The notes beneath the pieces are model-generated. The model was not told where the DNA came from, did not search any database, and worked only from the letters and a program-made list of their open reading frames with translations. This document shows, piece by piece, positions 1 to 5,481 of a DNA stretch of 5,847 nucleotides. Location of the stretch: NCBI GenBank assembly GCA_028688535.1, contig JAQTXY010000140.1:1-5847 (forward strand). Reading direction: 5' to 3'. Both the position numbers and the translations under genes were made by a program. Positions within the stretch are counted from its first letter, which is position 1, and the number at the start of each line of letters is the position of its first letter. The DNA is from Methanothrix sp. Lineage in GTDB: Archaea > Halobacteriota > Methanosarcinia > Methanotrichales > Methanotrichaceae.

Positions 1-77
1 TTGCCTGAGCCGTCCAGGTCCAGGCAGGCTCTGGCCCTGCATTCGCGAAACACTCCCATTGCTTCCCCTTTTCTCAT
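1..77 (-). CDS. hisB: Imidazoleglycerol-phosphate dehydratase, N-terminal fragment (runs off window)
   Basis: Only the first 25 codons are in the window; the gene continues beyond position 1. The reading starts at ATG 77-75 and contains the peptide CLDLDGSG, which matches the N-terminal beta strand of HisB (usual form: xxxLDLDGTG or NLDGSG, just before the catalytic core). HisB is known to dehydrate imidazoleglycerol phosphate to imidazoleacetol phosphate in histidine synthesis. Its location 20 bp after the hisA stop, on the same strand, supports the call and suggests one transcript. An AGGTGA-type ribosome binding site lies about 6-11 bases ahead of the ATG. A second in-frame ATG at codon 7 is possible, but the upstream one is better placed relative to the ribosome binding site. 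The metal-binding histidines are outside the window, so identity rests on one short motif plus context. Confidence 0.6.
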   Translation of the reverse strand, partial: MRKGEAMGVFRECRARACLDLDGSG

Positions 78-97
78 GATTTTCACCTGATCCTTCC

Positions 98-838
98 TTA
101 TGTTGTCGCATTCCGGGCTTGCAAGGCCTGCAGAGTTTGCCGCACGGAGAGTTTGCCGGTGTAGATGGCAGTTCCAGCCACCGCTCCGGCGGTTCCTGCC
201 TCTCGCAGGGCCAGGACGTCTTCTATGGTTGTAACGCCGCCCGCGGCCACTACCGGGATTTTCAGGGATTGCACGAGGTCGCGTGTCGGCTGCAGATCAA
301 TGCCTTTTTGCTGCCCTTCTACATCGATGTTGGTGAAGAGGATGGATCCGGCTCCCTTCTCCTCAAAGAGCCGGCCCAGCTCTACAGCTTTCTTTCCCAG
401 AGTCCTCTGCCAGCCTTCTGTGGTCACGTCTCCTTTCTTTACATCCAGGGCTACCATAATTCTCTCCGGGCCGTGACGATCGGCGAGGCGAGAGACCATA
501 TCCGGATCTTTCAGGGCGGCGGTTCCCAGTATGGCTCGATCCACGCCCAGATCCAAGATAGTCGAGACATCCTCCTCGGTGCGGATGCCGCCTCCTACCT
601 GAATAAACAGGTCCAGCTCTTTGACAATCTGGCTCAAGATAGATGCGTTGACTCGTTTTCCTAAAATAGCCCCATCCAGATCGATGATATGCAGATGATC
701 CGCGCCCTCTGCCACCCAGCGCTCTGCCTGGGCCAAGGGGTTGTCCAAGGCAACAACTTCGGTACCAGGCACTCCGCCAATGAGCTGTACGCACTTGCCG
801 CCACGCAGATCCACTGCAGGAAAGAATGCAAAATTCAT
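98..838 (-). CDS. hisA: 1-(5-phosphoribosyl)-5-[(5-phosphoribosylamino)methylideneamino]imidazole-4-carboxamide isomerase
   Basis: HisA catalyses the Amadori rearrangement of ProFAR to PRFAR, a cytosolic step of histidine synthesis. It is a (beta/alpha)8 barrel with an internal half-barrel repeat. Numbered from ATG 838 (246 residues), visible marks are FPAVDLRGGKCVQL near residues 6-19 with the catalytic Asp at 10, the phosphate-binding VGGGIR at about 81-86, EGW with the conserved Trp at about 143, TNIDVEG with the second catalytic Asp at 172, and the second phosphate loop AAGGV plus AGTAIYTG at about 198-228. Length is normal for the family (about 240). A GTG two codons upstream (844-842) would give 248 residues; I prefer ATG 838 because homologues begin just before the first beta strand. 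No convincing ribosome binding site precedes either start, so the message may be leaderless. It is followed closely by hisB. Both catalytic residues are intact. Confidence 0.95.
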   Translation of the reverse strand: MNFAFFPAVDLRGGKCVQLIGGVPGTEVVALDNPLAQAERWVAEGADHLHIIDLDGAILGKRVNASILSQIVKELDLFIQVGGGIRTEEDVSTILDLGVDRAILGTAALKDPDMVSRLADRHGPERIMVALDVKKGDVTTEGWQRTLGKKAVELGRLFEEKGAGSILFTNIDVEGQQKGIDLQPTRDLVQSLKIPVVAAGGVTTIEDVLALREAGTAGAVAGTAIYTGKLSVRQTLQALQARNATT

Positions 839-862
839 GAGCACTCTTTTGCAGCAGATAGA

Positions 863-878
863 CCTTAATAGTTTCGAT
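863..878 (-). promoter_or_regulatory. Possible TATA/BRE element for hisA
   Basis: On the minus strand a purine-rich CGAAAC run is followed by TATTAAGG, which resembles an archaeal BRE plus a TATA box. Its centre is about 25-30 bases ahead of the hisA start, so transcription would begin at or next to the start codon. That agrees with the lack of a ribosome binding site there. This is pattern matching only; the region is AT-rich and other placements are possible. Confidence 0.3.
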
Positions 879-887
879 TCTTCTGGG

Positions 888-894
888 AAAAAAA
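888..894 (-). terminator. Oligo-T terminator after the PGF-CTERM gene
   Basis: The plus strand has seven A in a row, so minus-strand transcripts from the small secreted-protein gene meet a T7 tract about 57 bases after its stop codon. Archaeal RNA polymerase commonly terminates at such tracts without a hairpin. It lies just before the proposed hisA promoter, which fits separate transcription units. Confidence 0.45.
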
Positions 895-950
895 GATTGC
901 TAGGATTTTAGACTTGGCTATTGCGGATTTCGGATTATTAAGTCAGACAG

Positions 951-1175
951 TTATGCCAGCCGGGACCTGAGCAATCGCGCCGCAGCAATAGCCGCGCCGC
1001 CAGCTAAGGCGAACTCGAATCCGGGAACGCTATTTTCTTTTTCGTCATCACCTGAGCCTCCTTCGCCTGCCTCATTCTCATCGGCCTCATCGCCTTCATC
1101 GTCATCGGCATAAACCGGTGCTACGCATGCCATGATCATGAAGATGGCAGCGAGCAGAATTGTTAGGGACTTCAT
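951..1175 (-). CDS. Small acidic secreted protein with PGF-CTERM sorting signal
   Basis: The 74-residue product has three parts. Residues 1-23 form a signal peptide: a Lys at 2, a hydrophobic core, and a VYA cleavage site before DDD. Residues 24-50 are extremely acidic, with 14 Asp/Glu among about 27 residues, several Gly, and one Lys. Residues 50-74 read VPGFEFALAGG, then an Ala-rich hydrophobic helix and a basic tail with Arg at 67, 70 and 72. That layout (PGF, membrane helix, Arg cluster at the C-terminus) is the PGF-CTERM signal, which archaeosortase A is known to process, anchoring proteins to a membrane lipid. Start choice: ATG 1175 has GGGTGA five bases upstream; an in-frame ATG at 1205 would add ten residues but overlaps a TATA-like box and has no good binding site. 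A Cys near the end of the signal peptide (MAC) could be a weak lipobox, but the VYA site looks better. The role of so short a mature protein is unknown. Confidence 0.75.
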   Translation of the reverse strand: MKSLTILLAAIFMIMACVAPVYADDDEGDEADENEAGEGGSGDDEKENSVPGFEFALAGGAAIAAARLLRSRLA

Positions 1176-1180
1176 TCTTT

Positions 1181-1186
1181 TCACCC
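1181..1186 (-). promoter_or_regulatory. Ribosome binding site deciding the start of the PGF-CTERM gene
   Basis: Minus-strand GGGTGA sits five bases before ATG 1175 and matches the archaeal GGAGGTGA core. The competing ATG at 1205 has only AAGGAC at a longer distance, so the shorter 74-residue product is favoured. Confidence 0.6.
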
Positions 1187-1204
1187 GAGAATAGTTCGTA
1201 TTCA

Positions 1205-1214
1205 TTATATATTT
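1205..1214 (-). promoter_or_regulatory. TATA box for the PGF-CTERM gene
   Basis: The minus strand reads AAATATATAA, a strong TATA-like sequence whose centre is about 35 bases from ATG 1175. Initiation 22-27 bases downstream would give a very short leader that only just includes the GGGTGA site. A second AT-rich block at about 1226-1239 on the same strand is an alternative box that would give a longer leader. Confidence 0.45.
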
Positions 1215-1363
1215 GTCCTTCGTCTCTTTATTTTATTTTCAATGGTGATATGAAGATTCTTAAAGTTTCCATTGCTTAATGGACGCCTCAAATGAATGCG
1301 GGATAAATTCTGTAGATTTCTTGCAGGGACGCTCTTAGCTCTTTATTAGCACATCACATACGA

Positions 1364-1390
1364 CCGATAGTTTTATGATAATCGGATAGT
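1364..1390 (+). promoter_or_regulatory. TATA-like box enclosed by a dyad, upstream of the CoA-transferase gene
   Basis: CCGAT (1364-1368) and ATCGG (1381-1385) form an inverted repeat with 12 bases between them, and the spacer contains TTTTATGATA, a TATA-like box about 39 bases before ATG 1414. The hexamer GATAGT also occurs twice in direct orientation, at 1366-1371 and 1385-1390, 19 bases apart. An operator overlapping the TATA box is a common way for archaeal repressors to block TBP/TFB. There is no clear ribosome binding site before ATG 1414, so the leader is probably short. The arms are only 5 bp, so regulation is inferred, not shown. Confidence 0.4.
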
Positions 1391-1413
1391 ATCTTTTTCT
1401 TCAAGAAATTGCT

Positions 1414-3315
1414 ATGAAAGACAAGAAGCTCCTGGAAGAGTTTAGGAAGATCTATCCTGAGAAGTTCGCATCAGAGGAGGAGATCTTCTCACATATCCAT
1501 GCCGGCGATCGCATCTTCATCGGCACGGGCTGCGGCGAGCCGCAGTATCTGGTTATGGCTCTGGTGAACTACGTCAAGAACCATCCCAAGGCGTTCTTCG
1601 ATGCCGAGCTGATCCATGTCTGGACGCTGGGGGTTGCGCCTTACACCGATGAAAAGCTGCAGGAGAACTTCCGGCTCGACTCCTTCTTGGTAGGAGACAG
1701 CACCAGAAATTCCGTCAACCGCGGCGGCGCTGACTACACACCTGTCTTTCTTTCTCAGGTCCCGGATCTATTTCGCTCCGAGCTTATACCGGTGGATGTG
1801 GCCCTCATCCAGACCTCTCTGCCAGATAAACATGGTTATTTGAGCCTCGGAATCAGCGTGGATGTGGTCCAATCGGCAGTAGAGATGGCAGAGCTGGTGG
1901 TGGCTCAGGTAAATACGAACATGCCCCGCACCCACGGTGACGGTTTCATAAATATTAAAGACATTGATTACATTCTGCCACATGATGAGCCGCTGCTGGA
2001 GTATTCCGTCAAGGCGCCTAACGACATTGTGCAGAGCATCGGAAGATATGTGGCCCGCATCATTGAAGACGGCTCGACCATACAGGTGGGCTATGGGCTG
2101 ATCCCGGATGCTGTAGTGCCTAATTTGATGGAGAAAAAGGATCTGGGAGTTCATACGGAACTGCTCAGCGACGGCATTGTCAATCTCATGAAGAGAGGGG
2201 TTGTCACCAATCGCAAAAAGACCCATAATCCCGGCAAGACCATCGCCTCCTTTTGCATGGGAGGCCGTGAGACCTATGATTTCCTGGACGAGAACCCTGC
2301 CGTGGAATTTAAAAGGATCGATTATACCAACCATCCCCTCATAATAGCTCGAAACCGGCTCATGACTGCCATCAACAGCGCCATGGAGGTGGATCTGACC
2401 GGCCAGGCCACAGCAGAGTCGCTGGGTGGGACCTTCTACAGCGGCATCGGCGGGCAGGCGGATTTCATGCGCGGGGCAGTACTGGCTCCGGGAGGAAAGA
2501 CCATCCTGGCTCTGCCTTCCACTGCTCTGAATGAGAGCGTCTCTCGAATTGTTCCCACGCTTCAGGATGGGGCAGGAGCTACCCTGAACAGGGGAGATAT
2601 TCGCTATGTGGTAACTGAGTATGGCATTGCCTATCTGCACGGCAAGAACATTCGAGAGAGAGCTATGGACCTCATCGCCATCGCTCATCCTAAATTTCGG
2701 CCCTGGCTGATGGAGACTGCCAGGAAGAGGGCTCTCATATACAAAGATCAGGTCTTCATTCCGGGAGAGAAAGGAATCTATCCAGAGGAGCTGGAGATCT
2801 TCAGGACCACCCGCAAAGGCCTAAATCTGCTTTTACGGCCTGCCAAGATCACGGACGAGTCGCTGCTCAAGGACTTCTTTTATGATCTATCGGAGGATAG
2901 CCTTTACAAGCGTTTCTTCTCAGTTCGAAAAGACATGCCTCACAAGAGGTTGCAGGATTTCGTAGCTGTGGACTACAGCAAAAAGATGGAGATTTTGGCA
3001 ACGATTATGGAGAAGGAAAAGGAGATCATCATCGGCCTGGGACAGTATGAGCTTAATTCAGATATGCACTCGGCAGAGGTCGCCCTGGTGGTAAGCGACA
3101 AATTCCAGGGGCTTGGCATTGGCAGAGAGCTTCTCTCTTATTTAATCTACCTGGCAAAAAGGCAGGGCTTGCTTGGGTTTACTGGGGAAGTGCTGGTAGA
3201 AAATAGATCCATGATACGCCTCTTCGAGAAGATGGGATTTGATACCGAGAAGAGGAGCGAGGAGGATGTCTATGAGATGCGCATGTGGTTTAGCAAAAGA
3301 GGGGAGCGAGAATAG
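1414..3315 (+). CDS. Acetyl-CoA hydrolase/transferase-family CoA-transferase fused to a C-terminal GNAT acetyltransferase domain
   Basis: This 633-residue cytosolic protein has two parts. Residues 1 to about 450 are a class I CoA-transferase of the acetyl-CoA hydrolase / 4-hydroxybutyrate CoA-transferase family, which moves CoA between acyl-CoA and a carboxylate such as acetate through a glutamyl-CoA thioester. Visible marks are VHTELLSDG with the probable catalytic Glu at 249, the GIGGQADF loop at 344-351, and VVTEYGIAYLHGKN at 399-412. Residues from about 473 (LLLRPAKITDE) to 628 are a GNAT domain with LSEDSLYKRFF near 492-502, a pattern shared with Pat-type protein lysine acetyltransferases, and the acetyl-CoA pyrophosphate loop QGLGIGRELL at 565-574. 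An in-frame TAG shortly upstream limits the start to ATG 1414. The substrate is not readable from the sequence; acetate/acetyl-CoA is likely. The GNAT may be catalytic, or may sense acetyl-CoA. It is the first gene of an operon with the 3331 gene. Confidence 0.85.
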   Translation: MKDKKLLEEFRKIYPEKFASEEEIFSHIHAGDRIFIGTGCGEPQYLVMALVNYVKNHPKAFFDAELIHVWTLGVAPYTDEKLQENFRLDSFLVGDSTRNSVNRGGADYTPVFLSQVPDLFRSELIPVDVALIQTSLPDKHGYLSLGISVDVVQSAVEMAELVVAQVNTNMPRTHGDGFINIKDIDYILPHDEPLLEYSVKAPNDIVQSIGRYVARIIEDGSTIQVGYGLIPDAVVPNLMEKKDLGVHTELLSDGIVNLMKRGVVTNRKKTHNPGKTIASFCMGGRETYDFLDENPAVEFKRIDYTNHPLIIARNRLMTAINSAMEVDLTGQATAESLGGTFYSGIGGQADFMRGAVLAPGGKTILALPSTALNESVSRIVPTLQDGAGATLNRGDIRYVVTEYGIAYLHGKNIRERAMDLIAIAHPKFRPWLMETARKRALIYKDQVFIPGEKGIYPEELEIFRTTRKGLNLLLRPAKITDESLLKDFFYDLSEDSLYKRFFSVRKDMPHKRLQDFVAVDYSKKMEILATIMEKEKEIIIGLGQYELNSDMHSAEVALVVSDKFQGLGIGRELLSYLIYLAKRQGLLGFTGEVLVENRSMIRLFEKMGFDTEKRSEEDVYEMRMWFSKRGERE

Positions 3316-3330
3316 GAGAGTGGACAGAAT

Positions 3331-3915
3331 ATGAGAAAGCTCATAATAATAAGAATTGTGCATGCTCCTACTGATATGGGCTCTGCAGGAGCAGGGTTGG
3401 AAAAGGCAGGCATATCAACTCTGGGAAAGCAGCGCTGGCTGGAAAACCAAAAGAAGATTGAGAACTTCTGGCTGGAACTGGAAAAAGAGGTGGACGATCT
3501 GGGCCTGGACTTAAAGAAGCTGCGTATCTACCAGGACGGCCTGCCCTGCGCCGGGGCTCTGGGTGAGCGAATTGTGCGGGAGACGGCAGCCAAAGGCAGC
3601 AAGAACTATCAGATTGTGCAAAAGCTGATGGATAAGGGCGCCAGGATTGAGGCGACGGAGAGCCCAGATCTGCTCCGCCAGGAGTACGGCTACATCAAAG
3701 CTCTCCTGGAAGCCAAAAGCAATGAAGAGAGACGAGGGGCTGAGGAGCGATACAACCTTGTCAAGGACAAGCTCCTGGAAGAGAGGGATCTGTTCATTGC
3801 CCGAACCATCGATGCCACTCTTGCGGACGGCGAGACCGGGCTGCTCTTCATCGGTGCCTCGCACAACGTGCTGCCCAAGATAGCAGGCGATATTGAGATC
3901 AAGGCTCTGGATTAG
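3331..3915 (+). CDS. Conserved-looking hypothetical protein, 194 residues, in operon with the CoA-transferase
   Basis: I do not recognise this protein. It begins with a beta strand (KLIIIRIVHAPTDMGS), then a charged helical stretch at about 32-60, a strand ending in YQDGLPC at 67-73, a helical middle with ARIEATESPDLL at about 104-115, a strongly charged helix at 125-160 containing ERDLFIARTI, and a final strand-loop GLLFIGASHNV at 170-180. No signal peptide or membrane helix is seen, so it should be cytosolic. His11, Asp15, Asp69, Glu110, Arg152/Asp153 and His178 are well placed to be functional. The end pattern (RDxxIAxxI, then GASHxV) recalls hydrolase-like families such as TraB (ERD... 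GxGH), but that is only a resemblance. The start is 15 bp after the CoA-transferase stop, with AGGAG/GAGTGG ahead of ATG 3331, so the two are very probably co-transcribed. It is not a shadow: it is complete and uses codons like its neighbour. Confidence 0.8.
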   Translation: MRKLIIIRIVHAPTDMGSAGAGLEKAGISTLGKQRWLENQKKIENFWLELEKEVDDLGLDLKKLRIYQDGLPCAGALGERIVRETAAKGSKNYQIVQKLMDKGARIEATESPDLLRQEYGYIKALLEAKSNEERRGAEERYNLVKDKLLEERDLFIARTIDATLADGETGLLFIGASHNVLPKIAGDIEIKALD

Positions 3916-4203
3916 GCGATCCTGGGCAGTCCAGAGCAAGAGGTGAGACGGCTTCTTGGGCTTGAGAATCTTCCCGAGATCGCATCGGTAGAGCCGATTG
4001 CAGGTGCCCTTATGGGGAAAAAGCAGATCGGATGGTCAAGCTTCAGGCTGTCAAGAGACAGAGGCCGGGGCAGGCGGGCGGGAAGCCGGGGTTATGGATT
4101 TCAAATTGAGTTCTCAGATCCCGTGAAGAGGCCTCTCGCAGTCGGGTACGGGGCGCATTTCAGTATGGGGCTTTTTGTGCCGGCAGATGAAGAGCGAATT
4201 TAA
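3916..4203 (+). pseudogene. C-terminal relic resembling CRISPR type I-G (I-U) Csb2 (Cas5u6u, GSU0054 family)
   Basis: The open frame begins right after the preceding stop and encodes 95 residues without a convincing start. The pattern is GLENLPEIASV, a basic Arg/Gly linker, then GYGFQIEFSDPVKRPLAVG and GYGAHFSMGLFVP (4144-4182). From memory, the C-terminal RAMP domain of Csb2 ends similarly: a strand with an F-x-PV-x-GP turn, then a Gly-rich loop ending HFGLGLF. Csb2 is a fused Cas5/Cas6 that processes crRNA and helps build Cascade in type I-G systems; full proteins are several hundred residues, so about four-fifths would be missing. The Gly-rich loop carries Ser where Gly is usual (HFSMG). 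A mini-ORF from ATG 4012 (63 residues) has AGGTG five bases upstream and might be translated, but it would lack most of the protein. No other cas gene or repeat array is visible. The family call is by eye and needs a profile search. Confidence 0.5.
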
Positions 4204-4292
4204 AATTAAATTTGGTCTATTGAGGTTGTGATTGTTGACTTTTCCTGTAATTTAGCCAAATATCAAAATCTTCTCAAACATTTGATGGATAC

Positions 4293-4303
4293 TTTTTTAA
4301 ATT
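4293..4303 (+). promoter_or_regulatory. Possible TATA element upstream of the 4368 fragment
   Basis: TTTTTAAATTA occurs here and again at 5510-5520 ahead of the intact TPR gene. The spacing to the next start is about 65 bases here and about 34 there. It could be a shared promoter-like element or chance in AT-rich DNA. Confidence 0.25.
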
Positions 4304-4367
4304 AGAAGAACACTACCAGCTTCAATTTTGAACTAAAGAAAAAAAACTGTTACTGGGGCGAGGGTTG

Positions 4368-4574
4368 ATGGATGAAGGGGAACTAATTAAAGAATTCATG
4401 CTGCTAACTGCAGCACTTAAATCTGAGCCTGCACAAACTTCAAATAAATTGCAGGAGGCCTTTGAGGTACTTGCTGATATTTTAGCATGGAACCCGCCTT
4501 CCAAATCGATTCTGCTCAGAAATAACATTCTCTTCCAAAGCGGATCTAATACTTCGCTGGATTTCGGTTATTAA
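4368..4574 (+). pseudogene. Short TPR-like fragment, probably truncated
   Basis: The reading from ATG 4368 gives 68 residues; a TTG directly before it is an alternative start, and GCGAGGG lies close upstream as a weak ribosome binding site. The first two-thirds is a plausible helical protein: KLQEAFEVLADILAWNP followed by SILLRNNILFQSG. It aligns by eye, with one gap, to the intact TPR protein at 5554 (LDQALSAITKELEKN, then ADILYSMG): both have an A-x6-7-L-x2-N spacing and end in IL-F/Y-x2-G. After about 4546 the resemblance stops, and the tail (SNTSLDFGY) looks unrelated, so the frame may have been cut and joined to other DNA. The middle (4368-4487) has moderate purine bias at first codon positions; the end does not. 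It could also be a real, unrelated small protein. A run of eight A at 4339-4346 precedes it. Confidence 0.3.
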
Positions 4575-5067
4575 TGTAAAAATTAACAGGGACTGGACGT
4601 GGAATGGTGCCCGGTACCCTGCGATCCAGATCCAGCGCGGCAATTCTATTGTGGGCTCAGTGCGATTGCCAATGAGCGTAAATCCTTTGATCTTTTCAAC
4701 GGTCGCAAGTTCAAAAGGAGCTGCGGGTACAATGGCGCAAGATGGAGATAACATCGACAGAAGCTGCACTGAAGTATTCTTCTTCGATACTGTTGATCCC
4801 AAGCCCAGATTGCCGCAGGAATTCCCTCATGAGCTTTTCCTCTCGTATACTGTCCGCCCTATGTTCAGGCATAAGCCAGATATAGCGGACTGGGATTTGG
4901 CGAACTGGGGTCTGGCGAATTGGGGTTTGGAGCTAAAGGTAAATCTGCCTATTGCTGGCTTTGTTAAAGATCCCTTGGGCGAAGACCTGGGAAAGGTACG
5001 TATCCTTCGAGCGTCCAACCTCACAAAGATCAGTGGTGTGTGCATTCCTCAACCCTGTCCGCCATGA
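4486..5067 (+). pseudogene. Unrecognised open frame, likely internal piece of a decayed gene
   Basis: The frame is open from a stop at 4483-4485 to a TGA at 5065-5067 (193 codons). No start has a good ribosome binding site; GTG 4651 and ATG 4672 are candidates. The most protein-like part runs from about 4576 (NVKINRDWTWNGARYPAIQI) to about 4995 (LELKVNLPIAGFVKDPLGED): alternating hydrophobic strands, many aromatic residues, no membrane helix. By my count about 71% of codons from 4561 to 4800 begin with a purine (57 of 80), against about 56% for the competing minus-strand frame 4802-4482, so the plus strand is favoured. Three 15-bp units at 4888-4932 keep the frame and encode DWDLA, NWGLA, NWGLE. 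The first 30 codons and the last 20 look less natural, and the family is unknown to me. It may be a fragment of a beta-rich surface or viral protein; that is a guess. Confidence 0.35.
4888..4932 (+). repeat. Three imperfect 15-bp tandem repeats
   Basis: Units GACTGGGATTTGGCG, AACTGGGGTCTGGCG and AATTGGGGTTTGGAG lie head to tail. The unit length is a multiple of three and stays in frame with the surrounding plus-strand open frame, giving three WxL pentapeptides. This is typical of small slippage expansions inside or derived from a coding sequence. Confidence 0.8.
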
Positions 5068-5275
5068 ATGAGGGATTTTCATCCTGCGAGCGCCATCAGC
5101 ACCATGCACCTGCCTATCAAGGCAATATCAACAATTTTTTGCAAAGATTTATTGCAGTTCGCATTATGTCATTCCTTCGCACTCTCCAGCGCGCATGCAC
5201 CTACGAGCGCTCGCATCCGCTCGGGCAAGGACCCGTCGGCACAGGAAAATACACTGGTAGTCGCAGAATTGGGTA

Positions 5276-5344
5276 GGACTTGAATCAGAGAGACTAAGTC
5301 CGCGCGCGGATGCCTGCGGGCGGACGTGGCCACTCGGACGGACT
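5276..5344 (+). other. Candidate structured element with mutually exclusive stems
   Basis: The segment AAGTCCGC (5296-5303) can pair with three different partners: GGACTT at 5276-5281 (6 bp), GCGGAC at 5320-5325 (6 bp, extended inward past one G-G mismatch by CGCGG/CTGCG to a 4-base AUGC loop), or CGGACT at 5339-5344 (6 bp). The middle option is the strongest hairpin in the window. Such competing pairings are seen in switching RNAs, but GC-rich DNA also produces them by chance, and no promoter or expression evidence is available. Confidence 0.3.
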
Positions 5345-5378
5345 GGATGCACTTGTATTTAACATATAGCGGCCTGCC

Positions 5379-5385
5379 TTTTTTT
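5379..5385 (+). terminator. Oligo-T tract, possible terminator
   Basis: T7 follows GCGGCCTGCC, a short GC-rich stretch, about 35 bases after the candidate structured element. It could end a transcript that crosses this interval from the left. No hairpin of useful length directly precedes it. Confidence 0.35.
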
Positions 5386-5481
5386 GCCATGCGAGACAGG
5401 TGTTTGCTAGATCCGGCCCTAAATACAATTCCTTAAAGCACCTATGCTTACCTAAGCAGTTCTTTGTAAATACGTACTATT

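Noticed and set aside
119..664. Plus-strand open frame of 181 codons
   Set aside because: It is the complement of hisA, whose catalytic motifs are unmistakable.
1768..2688. Minus-strand open frame of 306 codons inside the CoA-transferase gene
   Set aside because: It is fully antisense to a gene with clear motifs, has no ribosome binding site, and its product shows no recognisable fold pattern.
3913..4203. Read-through of TAG 3913-3915 (pyrrolysine) to join the 194-residue protein to the Csb2-like piece, which is in the same frame
   Set aside because: The upstream gene in the operon also ends with TAG and is followed immediately by a new start, so TAG acts as an ordinary stop here. The two parts look unrelated, and the first ends naturally after a terminal strand.
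4204..4364. Search for CRISPR repeats next to the Csb2-like relic
   Set aside because: No repeated 25-37 bp unit is present; the stretch is AT-rich with only short chance dyads.
4482..4802. Minus-strand open frame of 106 codons, with T8 (minus strand) at 4346-4339 downstream
   Set aside because: First-position purine content (about 56%) is lower than for the plus-strand frame (about 71%) over the same bases, the in-frame repeats are on the plus strand, and no start signal was seen. It is not fully excluded.
5270..5300. Possible tRNA T-arm (GATTCAAGTCC on the minus strand)
   Set aside because: The bases flanking TTCAAGT do not pair as a T stem, and no acceptor or anticodon arms could be placed.
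5169..5390. Overlapping minus-strand open frames of 62 and 73 codons
   Set aside because: They cover the palindrome-rich GC island, have no ribosome binding site, and their products look random (Arg/Ala/Ser-rich).
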